The notes beneath the pieces were generated by a model. That model was given only the letters and a program-made list of their open reading frames with translations, searched no databases and was not told the origin of the DNA. From NCBI RefSeq assembly GCF_000613925.1, contig NZ_BAJX01000001.1:186001-250000 (forward strand): 64,000 nucleotides of DNA, written 5' to 3'. Each line of letters starts with the position of its first letter. Within the stretch, counting starts at the first letter, position 1. The stretch is from Prevotella histicola JCM 15637 = DNF00424. GTDB taxonomy: Bacteria > Bacteroidota > Bacteroidia > Bacteroidales > Bacteroidaceae. Below are positions 45,415 to 55,922 of this stretch, piece by piece. Both the position numbers and the translations under genes were made by a program.

Positions 45415-48400
45415 ATGAATTTCAACAAGATATTAAAATCACTTTTTGGGGATAAATCAACACGTGATATGAAACTTATTCAACCTTATGTAGATAAGGT
45501 AAAAGAAGCATATCCAGAGATTAAAGCATTAAGCAATGATGAACTGCGAGCAAAAACGAAAGAAATTCAAACGTATGTTCAAGATGCAGGCAAAGCTCAA
45601 CGCGAGAAAATAGCAGAATTACGTGCAACAATAGAAGAAACTCCTATTGATGAGCGCGAAGAGATCTTCACTCAAATTGATAAATTGGACAAAGAGGCCC
45701 TTGATAACTATGAGAAGGCACTAAATGAAGTTATGCCTGTTGCTTTCTCAATTGTAAAAGACACTGCACGTCGATTTGCCGAGAACGAAGAGACCGTTGT
45801 CACTGCGACAGAATTCGATCGTGAGTTAGCTGCAGATCCAACAAAAGACTTTATAACAATAGATGGTGATAAAGCCATTTATCATAACCACTGGACAGCT
45901 GGAGGAAATGATCTCAAATGGGAAATGGTCCATTATGATGTACAGCTATTTGGTGGTACAGTCTTGCATCAAGGAAAAATCGCGGAAATGGCTACTGGTG
46001 AAGGTAAGACTCTTGTTGCTACCCTACCAGTATTCCTTAATGCTTTAACGGGTAATGGTGTACACGTTGTCACAGTTAATGACTATTTGGCAAAACGTGA
46101 TTCCGAGTGGATGGGACCACTTTATATGTTCAATGGACTCTCTGTTGATTGTATTGACAAACATCAACCTAATTCTCCAGCACGCCGCAAGGCATATCAG
46201 GCTGATATAACTTTTGGTACTAATAACGAATTCGGCTTTGATTATTTACGTGACAACATGGCAGTATCACCAGCTGATCTTGTGCAGCGCCAACATAATT
46301 ATGCAATTGTCGACGAGGTCGATTCTGTTTTAATTGATGACGCCCGTACACCGCTTATTATTAGTGGACCAGTACCCAAAGGGGATGACCAGATGTTTGA
46401 GGAATTTCAACCACTTGTCCAAAGTCTTTATGAAGTACAACGCAAACAAGCTACAGAGCTTTTGTCGGAGGCACGTCATAAACTATCTGAGGCACAGCAA
46501 CATGCAAACGACAAATCTACTTTCCAGAAATTACAAGAGGAAGGATTTCTCGCTTTATATCGTTCGTATAAAGCATTACCTAAGAATAAAGCTCTCATTA
46601 AATACCTTTCAGAAGAAGGTGTAAAGGCTGGAATGCTTAAGACGGAAGAATATTATATGGCCAATAATAATCGCGAAATGCCAAAAGCTATCGAGCCACT
46701 TTATTTTGTAACAGATGAAAAGATGAATTCTTGTGATCTTACAGATAAAGGCACAGCTTGGCTTGCAAATCAGGTTAAGGATGATCAATTATTTGTATTA
46801 CCAGACATCACGACAGAACTCTCTGCACTTGAGAAAGAAAAAGAAGAGAAGGCTATTGATGAACAAACTTATATCGACAAGAAAGATGCGTTGATGGCCC
46901 ATTATGGTGTTCAGAGTGAACGTGTTCACACACTCCAGCAACTACTCAAGGCTTATACAATGTTCAACAAAGATGATGAATATGTTGTCCTCAACGGAGA
47001 AGTGAAGATAGTCGATGAACAGACTGGTCGTATCATGGAAGGGCGACGTTGGAGTGACGGTCTACACCAGGCCGTAGAAGCAAAAGAACATGTAAAAGTA
47101 GAAGCTGCTACTCAAACGTTTGCTACTATTACATTGCAAAACTACTTCCGTATGTACCACAAACTTGCAGGTATGACTGGTACTGCATCAACTGAAGCTG
47201 GCGAACTTTGGGATATCTATAAATTAGATGTCGTAGAAATCCCTACTAATCGTCCTGTCATTCGTAAGGACATGGAAGATCGAGTTTACAAGACTGCACG
47301 TGAAAAGTATGCAGCTGTTATCGATGAAGTTGAGGCTATGAGAAATCAGGGACGCCCTTGTCTTGTAGGTACAACATCTGTTGAAATCAGCGAACTTCTT
47401 AGCAAAATGCTTAATATGCGCAAAATCCCTCATCAAGTACTTAATGCAAAACAACACTTGAAGGAAGCCCAAATTGTGGCTGAAGCTGGTCGTTCCGTGA
47501 ATGGTTTAGGTGCTGTAACTATAGCAACAAATATGGCTGGTCGTGGTACCGATATTAAGTTAACACAAGAAGTCAAAGAGGCTGGTGGCTTAGCAATCAT
47601 TGGTACTGAACGACATGAAAGTCGTCGTGTCGACCGCCAGCTACGTGGTCGCGCAGGACGCCAAGGTGACCCAGGATCTTCCGTATTCTATGTGTCATTA
47701 GAGGATAAGCTTATGCGCCTTTTTGGATCAGAACGTATTGCCAAAGTCATGGACAAATTAGGTTTTGAAGATGGCGAACGTATTGAGAGTTCTATGATTT
47801 CTAATAGTATTGAACGTGCCCAAAAGAAAGTTGAAGAAAATAACTTTGGTATTCGTAAACGTCTATTGGAATATGATGATGTAATGAATAAACAGCGTAC
47901 TGTTATTTATGAGAAGCGCCGTCATGCTCTTATGGGTGAACGTATTGGAATGGACATTTCAAACATCATATGGGACCGTTGCTTAAGTATCATAGAGAAA
48001 AATGATTATGAAGGTTGTAAAGAGGATTTCTTAAAAGTCCTGACGATAGAATGTCCTTTTACTGAGGAAGAATTTACAAACGGCAACACAGAAGAACTTG
48101 CAGAACGCAGTTTCCAAGTTGCAATGGAGACTTTCCAACGTAAGACTGAACGTATTAAAGATGTAGCATGGCCTATTATCAAACAAGTATACGAGAATCA
48201 AGGGGCAATGTATGAACGTATAATGGTACCAATAACAGACGGTAAGCGTGTTTATAATATTCCATGTGACCTTAAAGAAGCTTATGACAGTGAAGCAAAG
48301 TCTGTTGTGAAGCAATTTGAGAAGGTTATCTTACTGCATATTATTGATGATAACTGGAAAGAGAATCTGCGCCAATTAGACGATTTGCGCCACTCAGTAC

Positions 48401-48774
48401 AAAACGCTTCCTACGAACAGAAAGATCCTTTACTGATTTTTAAACTAGAGAGTGTTAAGTTGTGGGATAATATGATAGATGATATGAACAATCGTACAGC
48501 AAGTGTACTTATGCATGGACAGATTCCTGAGATGCAAGAGGCAGACGAAGTTCAGGAAGCTGCTCCAGAGGAGCGTTCACAACGTTATACCGAGCAAAAG
48601 GTTGAGCTTGATGAATCTGGACAAGCTGAGGCTGCGCAACAGGATACACGTGAAAGTTCTCAGAATATCAACCACACACCATACCGTGCAGACAAGATGC
48701 CACGTCCAAATGACCCATGCCCTTGTGGTAGTGGGAAAAAGTTCAAGAACTGTCATGGTCGCAATATACGTTAA
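45415..48774 (+). CDS. secA: Preprotein translocase ATPase SecA
   Basis: 1119-residue motor of the Sec translocase, cytoplasmic and membrane-associated. Walker A ATGEGKT (193-199), [30 protein letters not shown], and the [14 protein letters not shown] motif are all present. It is over 200 residues longer than E. coli SecA because of an insert around residues 335-500, usual in Bacteroidota. The C-terminus carries the zinc-binding [14 protein letters not shown] motif. It runs 20 bases into the start of the next ABC ATPase gene. Confidence 0.97.
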   Translation: MNFNKILKSLFGDKSTRDMKLIQPYVDKVKEAYPEIKALSNDELRAKTKEIQTYVQDAGKAQREKIAELRATIEETPIDEREEIFTQIDKLDKEALDNYEKALNEVMPVAFSIVKDTARRFAENEETVVTATEFDRELAADPTKDFITIDGDKAIYHNHWTAGGNDLKWEMVHYDVQLFGGTVLHQGKIAEMATGEGKTLVATLPVFLNALTGNGVHVVTVNDYLAKRDSEWMGPLYMFNGLSVDCIDKHQPNSPARRKAYQADITFGTNNEFGFDYLRDNMAVSPADLVQRQHNYAIVDEVDSVLIDDARTPLIISGPVPKGDDQMFEEFQPLVQSLYEVQRKQATELLSEARHKLSEAQQHANDKSTFQKLQEEGFLALYRSYKALPKNKALIKYLSEEGVKAGMLKTEEYYMANNNREMPKAIEPLYFVTDEKMNSCDLTDKGTAWLANQVKDDQLFVLPDITTELSALEKEKEEKAIDEQTYIDKKDALMAHYGVQSERVHTLQQLLKAYTMFNKDDEYVVLNGEVKIVDEQTGRIMEGRRWSDGLHQAVEAKEHVKVEAATQTFATITLQNYFRMYHKLAGMTGTASTEAGELWDIYKLDVVEIPTNRPVIRKDMEDRVYKTAREKYAAVIDEVEAMRNQGRPCLVGTTSVEISELLSKMLNMRKIPHQVLNAKQHLKEAQIVAEAGRSVNGLGAVTIATNMAGRGTDIKLTQEVKEAGGLAIIGTERHESRRVDRQLRGRAGRQGDPGSSVFYVSLEDKLMRLFGSERIAKVMDKLGFEDGERIESSMISNSIERAQKKVEENNFGIRKRLLEYDDVMNKQRTVIYEKRRHALMGERIGMDISNIIWDRCLSIIEKNDYEGCKEDFLKVLTIECPFTEEEFTNGNTEELAERSFQVAMETFQRKTERIKDVAWPIIKQVYENQGAMYERIMVPITDGKRVYNIPCDLKEAYDSEAKSVVKQFEKVILLHIIDDNWKENLRQLDDLRHSVQNASYEQKDPLLIFKLESVKLWDNMIDDMNNRTASVLMHGQIPEMQEADEVQEAAPEERSQRYTEQKVELDESGQAEAAQQDTRESSQNINHTPYRADKMPRPNDPCPCGSGKKFKNCHGRNIR

Positions 48775-49489
48775 AGAACTTATAAAAAAATTCGGGGATA
48801 GGACAGCTGTGTCTATCCCCGATTTCTGTTTTCCACCTAATGAAATAATAGGTTTAGTTGGCAACAATGGTGCAGGTAAAACAACCCTATTCCGACTTAT
48901 TTTAAATCTTATAAGATCAGATAAGGGAATGATTGACTTTTGTATTATCAAGCAAAAGATTACAGAGAACTATGAGACACACCTGTCTAATCTTGAGGAC
49001 TCTTGGAAAGACTTCACTGGTGCATATTTGGATGAAAGTTTTCTTATAGACTTTCTCACACCAGAAGAATATTTTGCTTTTATTATCAAAGCAAACAAAC
49101 TTGATAACAAAACATTATCAGAACAACTACAAGATTATCAAACATTTCTAGGAGAAGAGATAACAGGTCAGAATAAATTTATACGAGAATTTTCAGCAGG
49201 AAACAAACAAAAAATAGGAATAGTATCGGCATTGATTGCTAAACCTAAGGTTGTTATTCTTGATGAACCTTTCAATTTCCTTGATCCAAGTAGCCAAAAC
49301 CAACTCAAACAACTTTTGACCTCTTATAAGCGGAAAGAGCAAGCAACAATCCTTATCTCGAGTCACAACCTACACCATACAATTGACATCAGTGATAGAA
49401 TTGTCTTGTTGGAAAATGGAAGACTGATCGAGAATATCTCCTCTATTAACGTTGGAACTATTAGTGATTTAGAAAATTATTTCATGTAA
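48755..49489 (+). CDS. ABC transporter ATP-binding protein
   Basis: 244-residue ABC ATPase. Walker [10 protein letters not shown] (about 37-45), signature [11 protein letters not shown], Walker B VVILDEP and the D-loop NFLDPSSQ are present. A gap in the usual permease order means its partner permease is not adjacent in this window. The ATG at 48755 overlaps the secA stop by 20 bases; the longer frame upstream (from 48503) would be out of frame with secA and is not used. The substrate is unknown. Confidence 0.85.
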   Translation: MVAIYVKELIKKFGDRTAVSIPDFCFPPNEIIGLVGNNGAGKTTLFRLILNLIRSDKGMIDFCIIKQKITENYETHLSNLEDSWKDFTGAYLDESFLIDFLTPEEYFAFIIKANKLDNKTLSEQLQDYQTFLGEEITGQNKFIREFSAGNKQKIGIVSALIAKPKVVILDEPFNFLDPSSQNQLKQLLTSYKRKEQATILISSHNLHHTIDISDRIVLLENGRLIENISSINVGTISDLENYFM

Positions 49490-49927
49490 ATTATCCTTAG
49501 ACATAACAATAACATTCTCTAATTAACTTTCAAGAAGGAAAAGTGATATAGTTACCAAAAAATAAACACAAAATTATAACTCATTGCGATATAAATAACC
49601 AACTCACGCATATGGAACTATCAACAATTAAAGAGAAAAACTTAGTTAGTAGGTATTCTACAGTCTTTGCAAGATGTTCTTTATGGTAATAATACAATAT
49701 TAACTACCAATAGATTATTTAGGCTTGCAATTCTATCTTTTAAATAGAAGCTGGAAGGAATATTCTTAACCATATTCGATCTATGCGTTATAGCCTATCA
49801 CAACTTGTATTACACCTCATCACCTATGGGACTGTTGTCAAACACCTATCCTGTAGGACACTCAACAGCTTATAATTCATTCTAAATATACACAATATAA
49901 ACCAGAAATAGTTTGTTTACTTTTCCC
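49490..49927. other. Intergenic region between the ABC gene and the polymerase gene
   Basis: No gene or clear terminator. A CACCTAT motif recurs 22 bases apart at 49821 and 49843, with a possible third CAC-start unit at 49799; the units are too divergent to call an array. The rest is AT-rich without a supported feature. Confidence 0.5.
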
Positions 49928-51445
49928 TTAGGCCCTATGCCCTCCTATCTGTTGGTTACGTTCTTTTGCCGTCGAACCCTCTCTAAAATTCAGACCACGC
50001 AATAAAGAGTTTTTACCAAACTTGTGCTTTATCCTAAGAATGGTTTCCTGCATAGAACGGTCTTGCACAGAATTTCTCCTGGTCTCCTTTCTATCTACTT
50101 TCTCGGGGTCAGCAAGAAAGAAAAGGTCTAACTCAACCGGGATTCTCTGTACTTTATAAAACTGTTCCTCAGTGATAAGGTTGTTAGCAGAAATGCTAAT
50201 ACGTCTGACCAACAATTTTCGATCTACTAAGTGATCATATAAAGAGAGTATTGCTGCAGTGATAATCCGGGAAGAGGATGAAAAGGTCATGAGGTTTGAA
50301 GTCCCTTTGGTAGATTTCGGAACTTTTCTACCATAGTAGTCAAAGGTAATTAGTCCCAAATAATCATCTCTATCATTGAGACTGTCTTTGTCATAGCCAA
50401 CGGAAAGAACAAGCTGATTTGTAAAACAGTGCTTTTCTAATAAATCTAAAGACAATGCATCAATCATTTCTTGAACAACGACTCTTGCTTTAGAGAAAGT
50501 ATAAGCCTCTTGTAAAACTTGTCCATTAACTACTGATCTTTCCTCTGGACGATAGAGCTTTATCATTTCCATCGTACAAGGTTCCCACCCCCATGCATGG
50601 TCTATAATTATCTCTGCATTAACACCAAATAAGTGATAAAATAGCTCTTCATGTTCTATTGAGCAGCGTGCTATCTTTCCCATAGTATCAAGTCCGTAAG
50701 AAGATAAACGCTTTACTATTCCTGATCCAAAACGCCAAAAATCAGTAAGAGGACGATGATTCCACAACAACTCACGATAACGTTTCTCATCTAATTCTGC
50801 AACTCGAACACCATCCTTATCTGCAGGAATATGCTTTGCTACGATATCCATAGCAACTTTACATAGAAACAAGTTAGTCCCAATACCAGCTGTGGCTGTT
50901 ATGCCTGTTTCTTTAAGTACATCCTGGATTATCTTCATTGCTAATTCATGAGCAGAAATTTTATAAGCAGATAAATAATTTGTAGCATCAATAAAGACTT
51001 CATCTATAGAATAAGGATGTATATCCTTGGGTGAAACATATCTCAGATAAATATTATATATCTTAGCACTATATTGAATATAATGTGCCATGCGCGGCTT
51101 TGCCACAATATAATCAATGGCTAATTCAGGGTGACTCTCTAACTCTTTAATATCAACAGAACTTCCTAGAAGAATATTTTTTCCAATAGATAGTGCTCTC
51201 TTTTTATTAATATCTTTTATTTTTTGGATAACTTCAAAAAGGCGCGCACGTCCAGGGATACCATAAGACTTCAAAGAAGGAGATACAGCTAAACAAATAG
51301 TTTTTTCAGTTCTACTATTATCAGCAACAACCAAGTGAGTTCTCATAGGATTAAATCCTCGTTCAACACACTCAACACTAGCATAGAACGACTTAAGATC
51401 TATGGCCAAAAAGCTTTTAGTATTTAAATAATTTAAAATAGACAA
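49928..51445 (-). CDS. Y-family DNA polymerase (UmuC/DinB-like)
   Basis: 505-residue translesion polymerase. The catalytic DLKSFYASVE (16-25) and the IDEVFIDATNYL motif (carboxylates for the two metals) are present, then a little-finger-like C-terminal domain. It is longer than DinB (about 350), with a C-terminal extension after residue 400, which puts it closer to UmuC-type proteins. No umuD is next to it, and no LexA box is recognisable to me. The gene ends at 49928 without a visible terminator. Confidence 0.85.
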   Translation of the reverse strand: MSILNYLNTKSFLAIDLKSFYASVECVERGFNPMRTHLVVADNSRTEKTICLAVSPSLKSYGIPGRARLFEVIQKIKDINKKRALSIGKNILLGSSVDIKELESHPELAIDYIVAKPRMAHYIQYSAKIYNIYLRYVSPKDIHPYSIDEVFIDATNYLSAYKISAHELAMKIIQDVLKETGITATAGIGTNLFLCKVAMDIVAKHIPADKDGVRVAELDEKRYRELLWNHRPLTDFWRFGSGIVKRLSSYGLDTMGKIARCSIEHEELFYHLFGVNAEIIIDHAWGWEPCTMEMIKLYRPEERSVVNGQVLQEAYTFSKARVVVQEMIDALSLDLLEKHCFTNQLVLSVGYDKDSLNDRDDYLGLITFDYYGRKVPKSTKGTSNLMTFSSSSRIITAAILSLYDHLVDRKLLVRRISISANNLITEEQFYKVQRIPVELDLFFLADPEKVDRKETRRNSVQDRSMQETILRIKHKFGKNSLLRGLNFREGSTAKERNQQIGGHRA

Positions 51446-51542
51446 TATAGAACAACTGTATTACTTACCGGGGGATAACTCTAAAAGAGCAAAATAAATT
51501 AAACAAAATAACTAGAACCGACACTACCTATAAGATAAAAAG

Positions 51543-51631
51543 CGGAAGTAGAGGGATTCAAACCCCCGATACGTCAAAAGACGTATACCGGATTTCGAGT
51601 CCGGCGCATTCGTTCACTCTGCCATACTTCC
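51543..51631 (-). tRNA. tRNA-Ser (anticodon CGA)
   Basis: 89-base cloverleaf on the minus strand with acceptor GGAAGTA/TACTTCC and discriminator G at 51543. The anticodon stem CCGGA/TCCGG encloses loop CTCGAAA, giving anticodon CGA, which reads UCG. A long variable arm (about 18 bases, with ACGTC/GACGT pairing) is typical of Ser. The T loop TTTGAAT is present. No CCA is encoded. Confidence 0.93.
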
Positions 51632-51644
51632 TTTATAGGAAGTA

Positions 51645-51676
51645 CAAAAGTAAACATTTAACGTGTAAATGCCAAA
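51645..51676 (-). promoter_or_regulatory. Promoter of tRNA-Ser
   Basis: TTTG (51673-51676) and TACTTTTG (51645-51652) on the minus strand with a 20-base spacer, 13 bases before the tRNA 5' end. The -33 box lies directly after the yigZ stop. Confidence 0.8.
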
Positions 51677-52270
51677 TTATTCAAATGATAATTTACTAAG
51701 TCGGGAGCGAAGTTCCTCAACTTTACTTTTTCGAACAGAAAGGGTAATTTCACAAGTATTATCAAACTGCCCATTTATAATATTAAGATCCATTTCCTTG
51801 ATTATACGCATAACATTATTCATCATGGGATAAGTGAAAGAAAACCTAATTCTTTCTTCAATAAATCTTTCTTCAATTTCACAATGGGAAATTGCATCAA
51901 AAGCAGCCTCACGATAGGCAACTATCAAACCTCCTGTACCAAGATTTATACCTCCATAATAACGAATAACACAAACTAGAATATTCGTTAATCCATTACT
52001 ATCAATCTGCCCCAGAATAGGTTTACCTGCAGTTGAAGAGGGTTCTCCGTCATCATTGGCACGAAATTCTCTTCCTTTGAATCCCACTCTGTACGCATAG
52101 CAACAATGTCGTGCATCATAATACTTTTTCTTATACCTCTTTACAATTCTCAAAGCATCATCTACAGATTCAACATGATGCGCAAAAGCGAGGAACTTAC
52201 TCCGCTTTTCAGAGTAATATCCCTCGCCAATTACTTTCTCTTTAATTGTTTTATATTTATCGTTTGCCAT
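51677..52270 (-). CDS. yigZ: YigZ/IMPACT-family protein
   Basis: 197-residue protein of the UPF0029/IMPACT family. The FRANDDGEPSSTAGKPIL signature (about 67-85) and the GGINLGTGGLIVAYREA stretch mark it clearly, followed by a C-terminal ferredoxin-like UPF0029_C domain. The family is linked to ribosome or translation control, but its bacterial role is unclear. It lies 20 bases after the DUF1015 gene, in the same direction as serC-serA-DUF1015. Confidence 0.9.
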   Translation of the reverse strand: MANDKYKTIKEKVIGEGYYSEKRSKFLAFAHHVESVDDALRIVKRYKKKYYDARHCCYAYRVGFKGREFRANDDGEPSSTAGKPILGQIDSNGLTNILVCVIRYYGGINLGTGGLIVAYREAAFDAISHCEIEERFIEERIRFSFTYPMMNNVMRIIKEMDLNIINGQFDNTCEITLSVRKSKVEELRSRLSKLSFE

Positions 52271-52289
52271 TCAAAACATTAAATTCGTA

Positions 52290-53536
52290 TCATTCTAGCT
52301 TGTGGATAACGAGACCAGAACGAAGCTTAGGCTCAAACCAAGTTGCTTTAGGTGGCATAATTTTCCCACTATCTGCAATATCCATAATCTGCTGCATAGA
52401 GACTGGATAAAGCGCCAGAGCCCAACGCATTTCACCACTATCTACACGACGTTTCAATTCTCCAAGACCACGCAGACCACCAACAAAGTCGATACGCTTG
52501 TCAGAACGGAGATCCTTTATACCCATCAACTCATCTAAAATCAGTCGACTTGAGATATCTACATCAAGTATGCCAATTGGATCATTATCATTGTATGTTC
52601 CTGCTTAGCCACTAAACTGTACCAGTTGCCATCAAGATACATGGAGAATTCATGCAATTTCGTTGGACGGTATTCATCCTTACCTTTCAACTCAACAATG
52701 AAGTTCTTCTCCAAAGCTTTTAAGAACTCGGCAACTTCCATGCCATTTAAGTCTTTGATAACACGATTATAGTCAAGAATCGTCAACTGACTTGCCTGGA
52801 AGCATACAGCCATAAAGTAATTATACTCCTCATCGCCCTTATGATTCTTATTATTCTTAGCCTTCTCAGCACCAACCAAAGCAGCTGCAGCAGATCGATG
52901 ATGACCATCTGCGATATATAAACTTGGCATCTTCTTAAACTCTTCAGTTACAGTTTTGATGTCAGCTTCGTCTGTTATTACCCAGAACTGATGTCTGAAA
53001 CCATCGTCAGGTGCAACGAAGTCATACTCTGGCTTTGTAGCTGCATAACGAGCCAACAAACTGTCAAGTACCTCATTGTCAGGGTAAGCAAAGAATACAG
53101 GCTCTACATTTGCATTACAAATACGAACATGCTTCATGCGATCCTCTTCTTTATCTCTACGTGTCAACTCATGCTTTTTGATGTTACCTGTCATGTAATC
53201 ATCAACAAAAGCACCAACAACAAGACCATACTGAGTCTTGCCATTCATTGTCTGCGCATAGATATAGTAGTGTTCTTTATCATCTTGTACTAACCAACCC
53301 TTATCTTGGAACTTCTGGAACTGCTCAGCAGCACTCTCATAGGCTCTTGGATCATATTCGCTTGTCCCAACCTCAAAGTTGATTTCTGGTTTGATAATAT
53401 GATATAAACTCTTTTCATTATTACCAGCTTCTGCGCGAGCTTCTTCTGAATCCAACACATCGTATGGACGGCTGGCAACAGACTCTACTAAGTCTTTTGG
53501 AGGACGAATCCCCTTAAAAGGTTTAATTACTGCCAT
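52290..53536 (-). pseudogene. DUF1015 protein, frameshifted
   Basis: DUF1015 protein of about 415 residues in the serC-serA cluster. The start MAVIKPFKGIRPPK and the central ADGHHRSAAA motif are in one frame, which ends at a premature stop after about 325 codons. The rest, from TYNDNDPIGILDVDI to the end, is in another frame. One missing base near 52600-52606 (probably a second C in AAGCCAGGAACATAC) would join them without a gap. DUF1015 has no firmly established function that I know. It follows serA by 89 bases. Confidence 0.85.
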
Positions 53537-53625
53537 AGTGTTTATCTTTAAGAAAATAAGAAAAGGATTGAGAGGCACAATCTATTATGAAGATTAAGAC
53601 TATCAATCCTTCTTACATTAGAAAG

Positions 53626-54543
53626 TTATTTGTTTACTTGGAACTTTGTGTCACCGGTTGCAAAGAAAGCATTAATCTGCTTTGCTGCAGCAATACCAGC
53701 ATTCGTATTTGCTTCAGCAGTCTGAGCACCCATCTTCTTTGGTGTAGAGAAATAGCGACCCTCAAACTTCTTAAACTCTTCGTCTGCATCTGGCTTAATA
53801 TCGGTAACAAACTTTAAGTCCTCACGCTCAGCCATCAACTTCAAAAGCTCTTCCTCGTTAATAACCTCTTTGCGAGCAGTGTTTACGAGGACTCCCTTCT
53901 TTGGAAGAAGATTTACTAAACGGTAATCAATACTCTTTACGGTCTGTGGAGTTGCAGGGATGTGAAGTGACAAGACGTCACAAGTCTGGAACAACTCATC
54001 CTGACTCTTACAAGCATGAACACCTGCAGCCTCTATAGCATCAGCAGGACAGAATGCATCGTATGCATAGACTTCCATACCAAAGCCTTTTGCTATGCGT
54101 GCCACGTTTCTACCAACATTACCGAAAGCAAGAATACCGAGTTTCTTACCCATTAACTCAGTACCAGCCTTGCCATTATAGAAATTGCGTACAGCATATA
54201 CCAACAAACCAAACACAAGTTCGGCAACTGCATTAGAATTCTGACCAGGAGTGTTCTCTACTACGACATTCTTCTCCTTTGCATAAGCTGTATCAATTGA
54301 ATCATAGCCTGCACCTGCACGTACTACGACCTTCAACAGTTTAGCAGCATCAAGTACCTCTGGTGTAACTTTATCAGAGCGTACAATCATTGCATCTGCA
54401 TCTTTTACAGCCTCGAGTAATTCAGCTGTACTCGCATATTTTTCAAGTAGGACAACTTCATGTCCGGCATCTTTTAATTCGTTTGTAATACCTTGCACAG
54501 CAGCCGGTGCAAATGGTTTCTCAGTTGCAATTAAAACCTTCAT
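53626..54543 (-). CDS. serA: D-3-phosphoglycerate dehydrogenase SerA (short form)
   Basis: 306-residue NAD enzyme oxidising 3-phosphoglycerate, the first step of serine synthesis. The Rossmann motif GKKLGILAFGNVGRNVA and RAGAGYDSID are present. There is no C-terminal ACT regulatory domain. TPKKMGAQT replaces the usual TPHxGAST motif, so a Lys stands where the catalytic His is normally found; short PGDHs with this Lys, such as Entamoeba PGDH, are known. The ATG at 54543 is preferred over 12 upstream codons. It lies 93 bases after serC. Confidence 0.92.
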   Translation of the reverse strand: MKVLIATEKPFAPAAVQGITNELKDAGHEVVLLEKYASTAELLEAVKDADAMIVRSDKVTPEVLDAAKLLKVVVRAGAGYDSIDTAYAKEKNVVVENTPGQNSNAVAELVFGLLVYAVRNFYNGKAGTELMGKKLGILAFGNVGRNVARIAKGFGMEVYAYDAFCPADAIEAAGVHACKSQDELFQTCDVLSLHIPATPQTVKSIDYRLVNLLPKKGVLVNTARKEVINEEELLKLMAEREDLKFVTDIKPDADEEFKKFEGRYFSTPKKMGAQTAEANTNAGIAAAKQINAFFATGDTKFQVNK

Positions 54544-54636
54544 AGCTTTAATGTTTAGGTTAATAAAAAGTAAAGACAATTACTTAGACTTAGCAAACGA
54601 AATACTTATGCTTGCTAAGTCTAATGACTATGCGAC

Positions 54637-55707
54637 TTAGTGCCTAGCTTCGAATTCCTTCATTGTTTCAACGAGAGCCTTGCAGCCTTCAACTGTCATC
54701 GCATTGTAGCAGCTTGCACGGAAACCACCAACATCACGATGTCCCTTGATACCAACCATGCCTCTTTCTGTTGCAAACTTAAAGAACTCATCTTGAAGTT
54801 CAGCATATTCATCGTTGAGAACGAAGCAGATATTCATGTAAGAGCGATCTTCCTCACACTTAACTGTGCCACGGAACAACTTATTGCGATCGATCTCACC
54901 ATAAACAATATCAGCACGCTCCTTAGCAAGTTTCTCCATAGCTTCTACACCACCATTAGCCTTAATCCAACGAAGGTTTTCCAATGCGGTATAAATAGGT
55001 ACTACAGGAGGAGTATTGAACATTGAACCCTTCTTAATATGTGTACGATAATCCAACATAGTTGGGATTTCACGCTGTACACGACCAAGAACGTCGTCCT
55101 TAATAATAATGAATGTTACACCTGCCATTGAGAGATTCTTCTGTGCACCACCATAGATACAGTCGTACTTAGAAACATCAACTGGACGACTGAAGATATC
55201 AGAAGACATATCACCAATCAAACGAACTGGAACGTCCAAATCTTTGTGATATTCTGTACCATAGATTGTGTTATTAGTAGTTACGTGCAAATAATCCAAA
55301 TCTGTAGGAACATCGAAGTTCTTTGGGAGATAGGTATAGTTCTCATCTGCTGATGAAGCAACTTCAACAACTTCTCCAAACAACTTAGCTTCCTTCATTG
55401 CTTTCTTTGCCCAAACACCAGTATTCAAATAACCAGCCTTCTTTACCAAGAAGTTAAAAGGAATCATGCAGAACTCAAGTGATGCACCACCACCCAAGAA
55501 AAGCACTGAATAGCCTTCAGGAACATTTAACACTTCCTTTACTAAAGCCATTGCTTCGTCCATTACTGGTTGAAAATCCTTTGAACGATGGCTGATTTCA
55601 GCAATTGAAAGACCAATTCCATTGAAATCTAAAATAGCACTTGCTGTTTTCTCGATTACTTCGCGTGGAAGGATACATGGACCAGCACCAAAATTGTACT
55701 TTTTCAT
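54637..55707 (-). CDS. serC: Phosphoserine aminotransferase SerC
   Basis: 356-residue PLP aminotransferase making O-phosphoserine from 3-phosphohydroxypyruvate. The PLP Lys lies in [13 protein letters not shown], and [10 protein letters not shown] and [11 protein letters not shown] mark the family. It heads serC-serA-DUF1015-yigZ and is preceded by a promoter. No serB phosphatase is in this window. Confidence 0.96.
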   Translation of the reverse strand: MKKYNFGAGPCILPREVIEKTASAILDFNGIGLSIAEISHRSKDFQPVMDEAMALVKEVLNVPEGYSVLFLGGGASLEFCMIPFNFLVKKAGYLNTGVWAKKAMKEAKLFGEVVEVASSADENYTYLPKNFDVPTDLDYLHVTTNNTIYGTEYHKDLDVPVRLIGDMSSDIFSRPVDVSKYDCIYGGAQKNLSMAGVTFIIIKDDVLGRVQREIPTMLDYRTHIKKGSMFNTPPVVPIYTALENLRWIKANGGVEAMEKLAKERADIVYGEIDRNKLFRGTVKCEEDRSYMNICFVLNDEYAELQDEFFKFATERGMVGIKGHRDVGGFRASCYNAMTVEGCKALVETMKEFEARH

Positions 55708-55791
55708 CTGATTGTTTAGTTTAAGTTTGACTTATGTTTTGTAGTTATTATCAGTATTAAATATTGTAATAGGTTTCTATATTCTACGATG

Positions 55792-55823
55792 CGAAGATAC
55801 GCTTTTATTTTTATACTTCCAAA
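55792..55823 (-). promoter_or_regulatory. Promoter of serC-serA
   Basis: TTTG (55820-55823) and TATCTTCG (55792-55799) on the minus strand, spacer 20 bases, with one mismatch to the -7 consensus. Confidence 0.6.
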
Positions 55824-55892
55824 TAAAATAACACTTTTTTTTATCTGTAAAATATCAAACGATTTATACACACCGACGGACATGAAAAGGAA

Positions 55893-55922
55893 AAGGTGAC
55901 ACATTGTATAATGCATCACCTT
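55893..55922 (-). terminator. Terminator overlapping the helicase stop codon
   Basis: Arms AAGGTGA (55893-55899) and TCACCTT (55916-55922), with a further CATT/AATG pairing inside, end the helicase transcript. The stop codon lies in the right arm. Followed by TTCCTTTTC on the minus strand. Confidence 0.65.

Noticed and set aside
48503..48754. Upstream extension of the ABC ATPase frame
   Set aside because: Lies inside secA in another frame with a Cys/Arg/His-rich peptide; the ABC start at 48755 fits the family.
49799..49864. Possible 22-base array with CACCTAT units
   Set aside because: Two CACCTAT starts are 22 bases apart, but the units diverge after about seven bases and only one shows a partial dyad.
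53626..54543. SerA catalytic His loss treated as a lesion
   Set aside because: TPKKMGAQT with Lys at that position is known in short PGDHs, so it looks like a family variant rather than damage.
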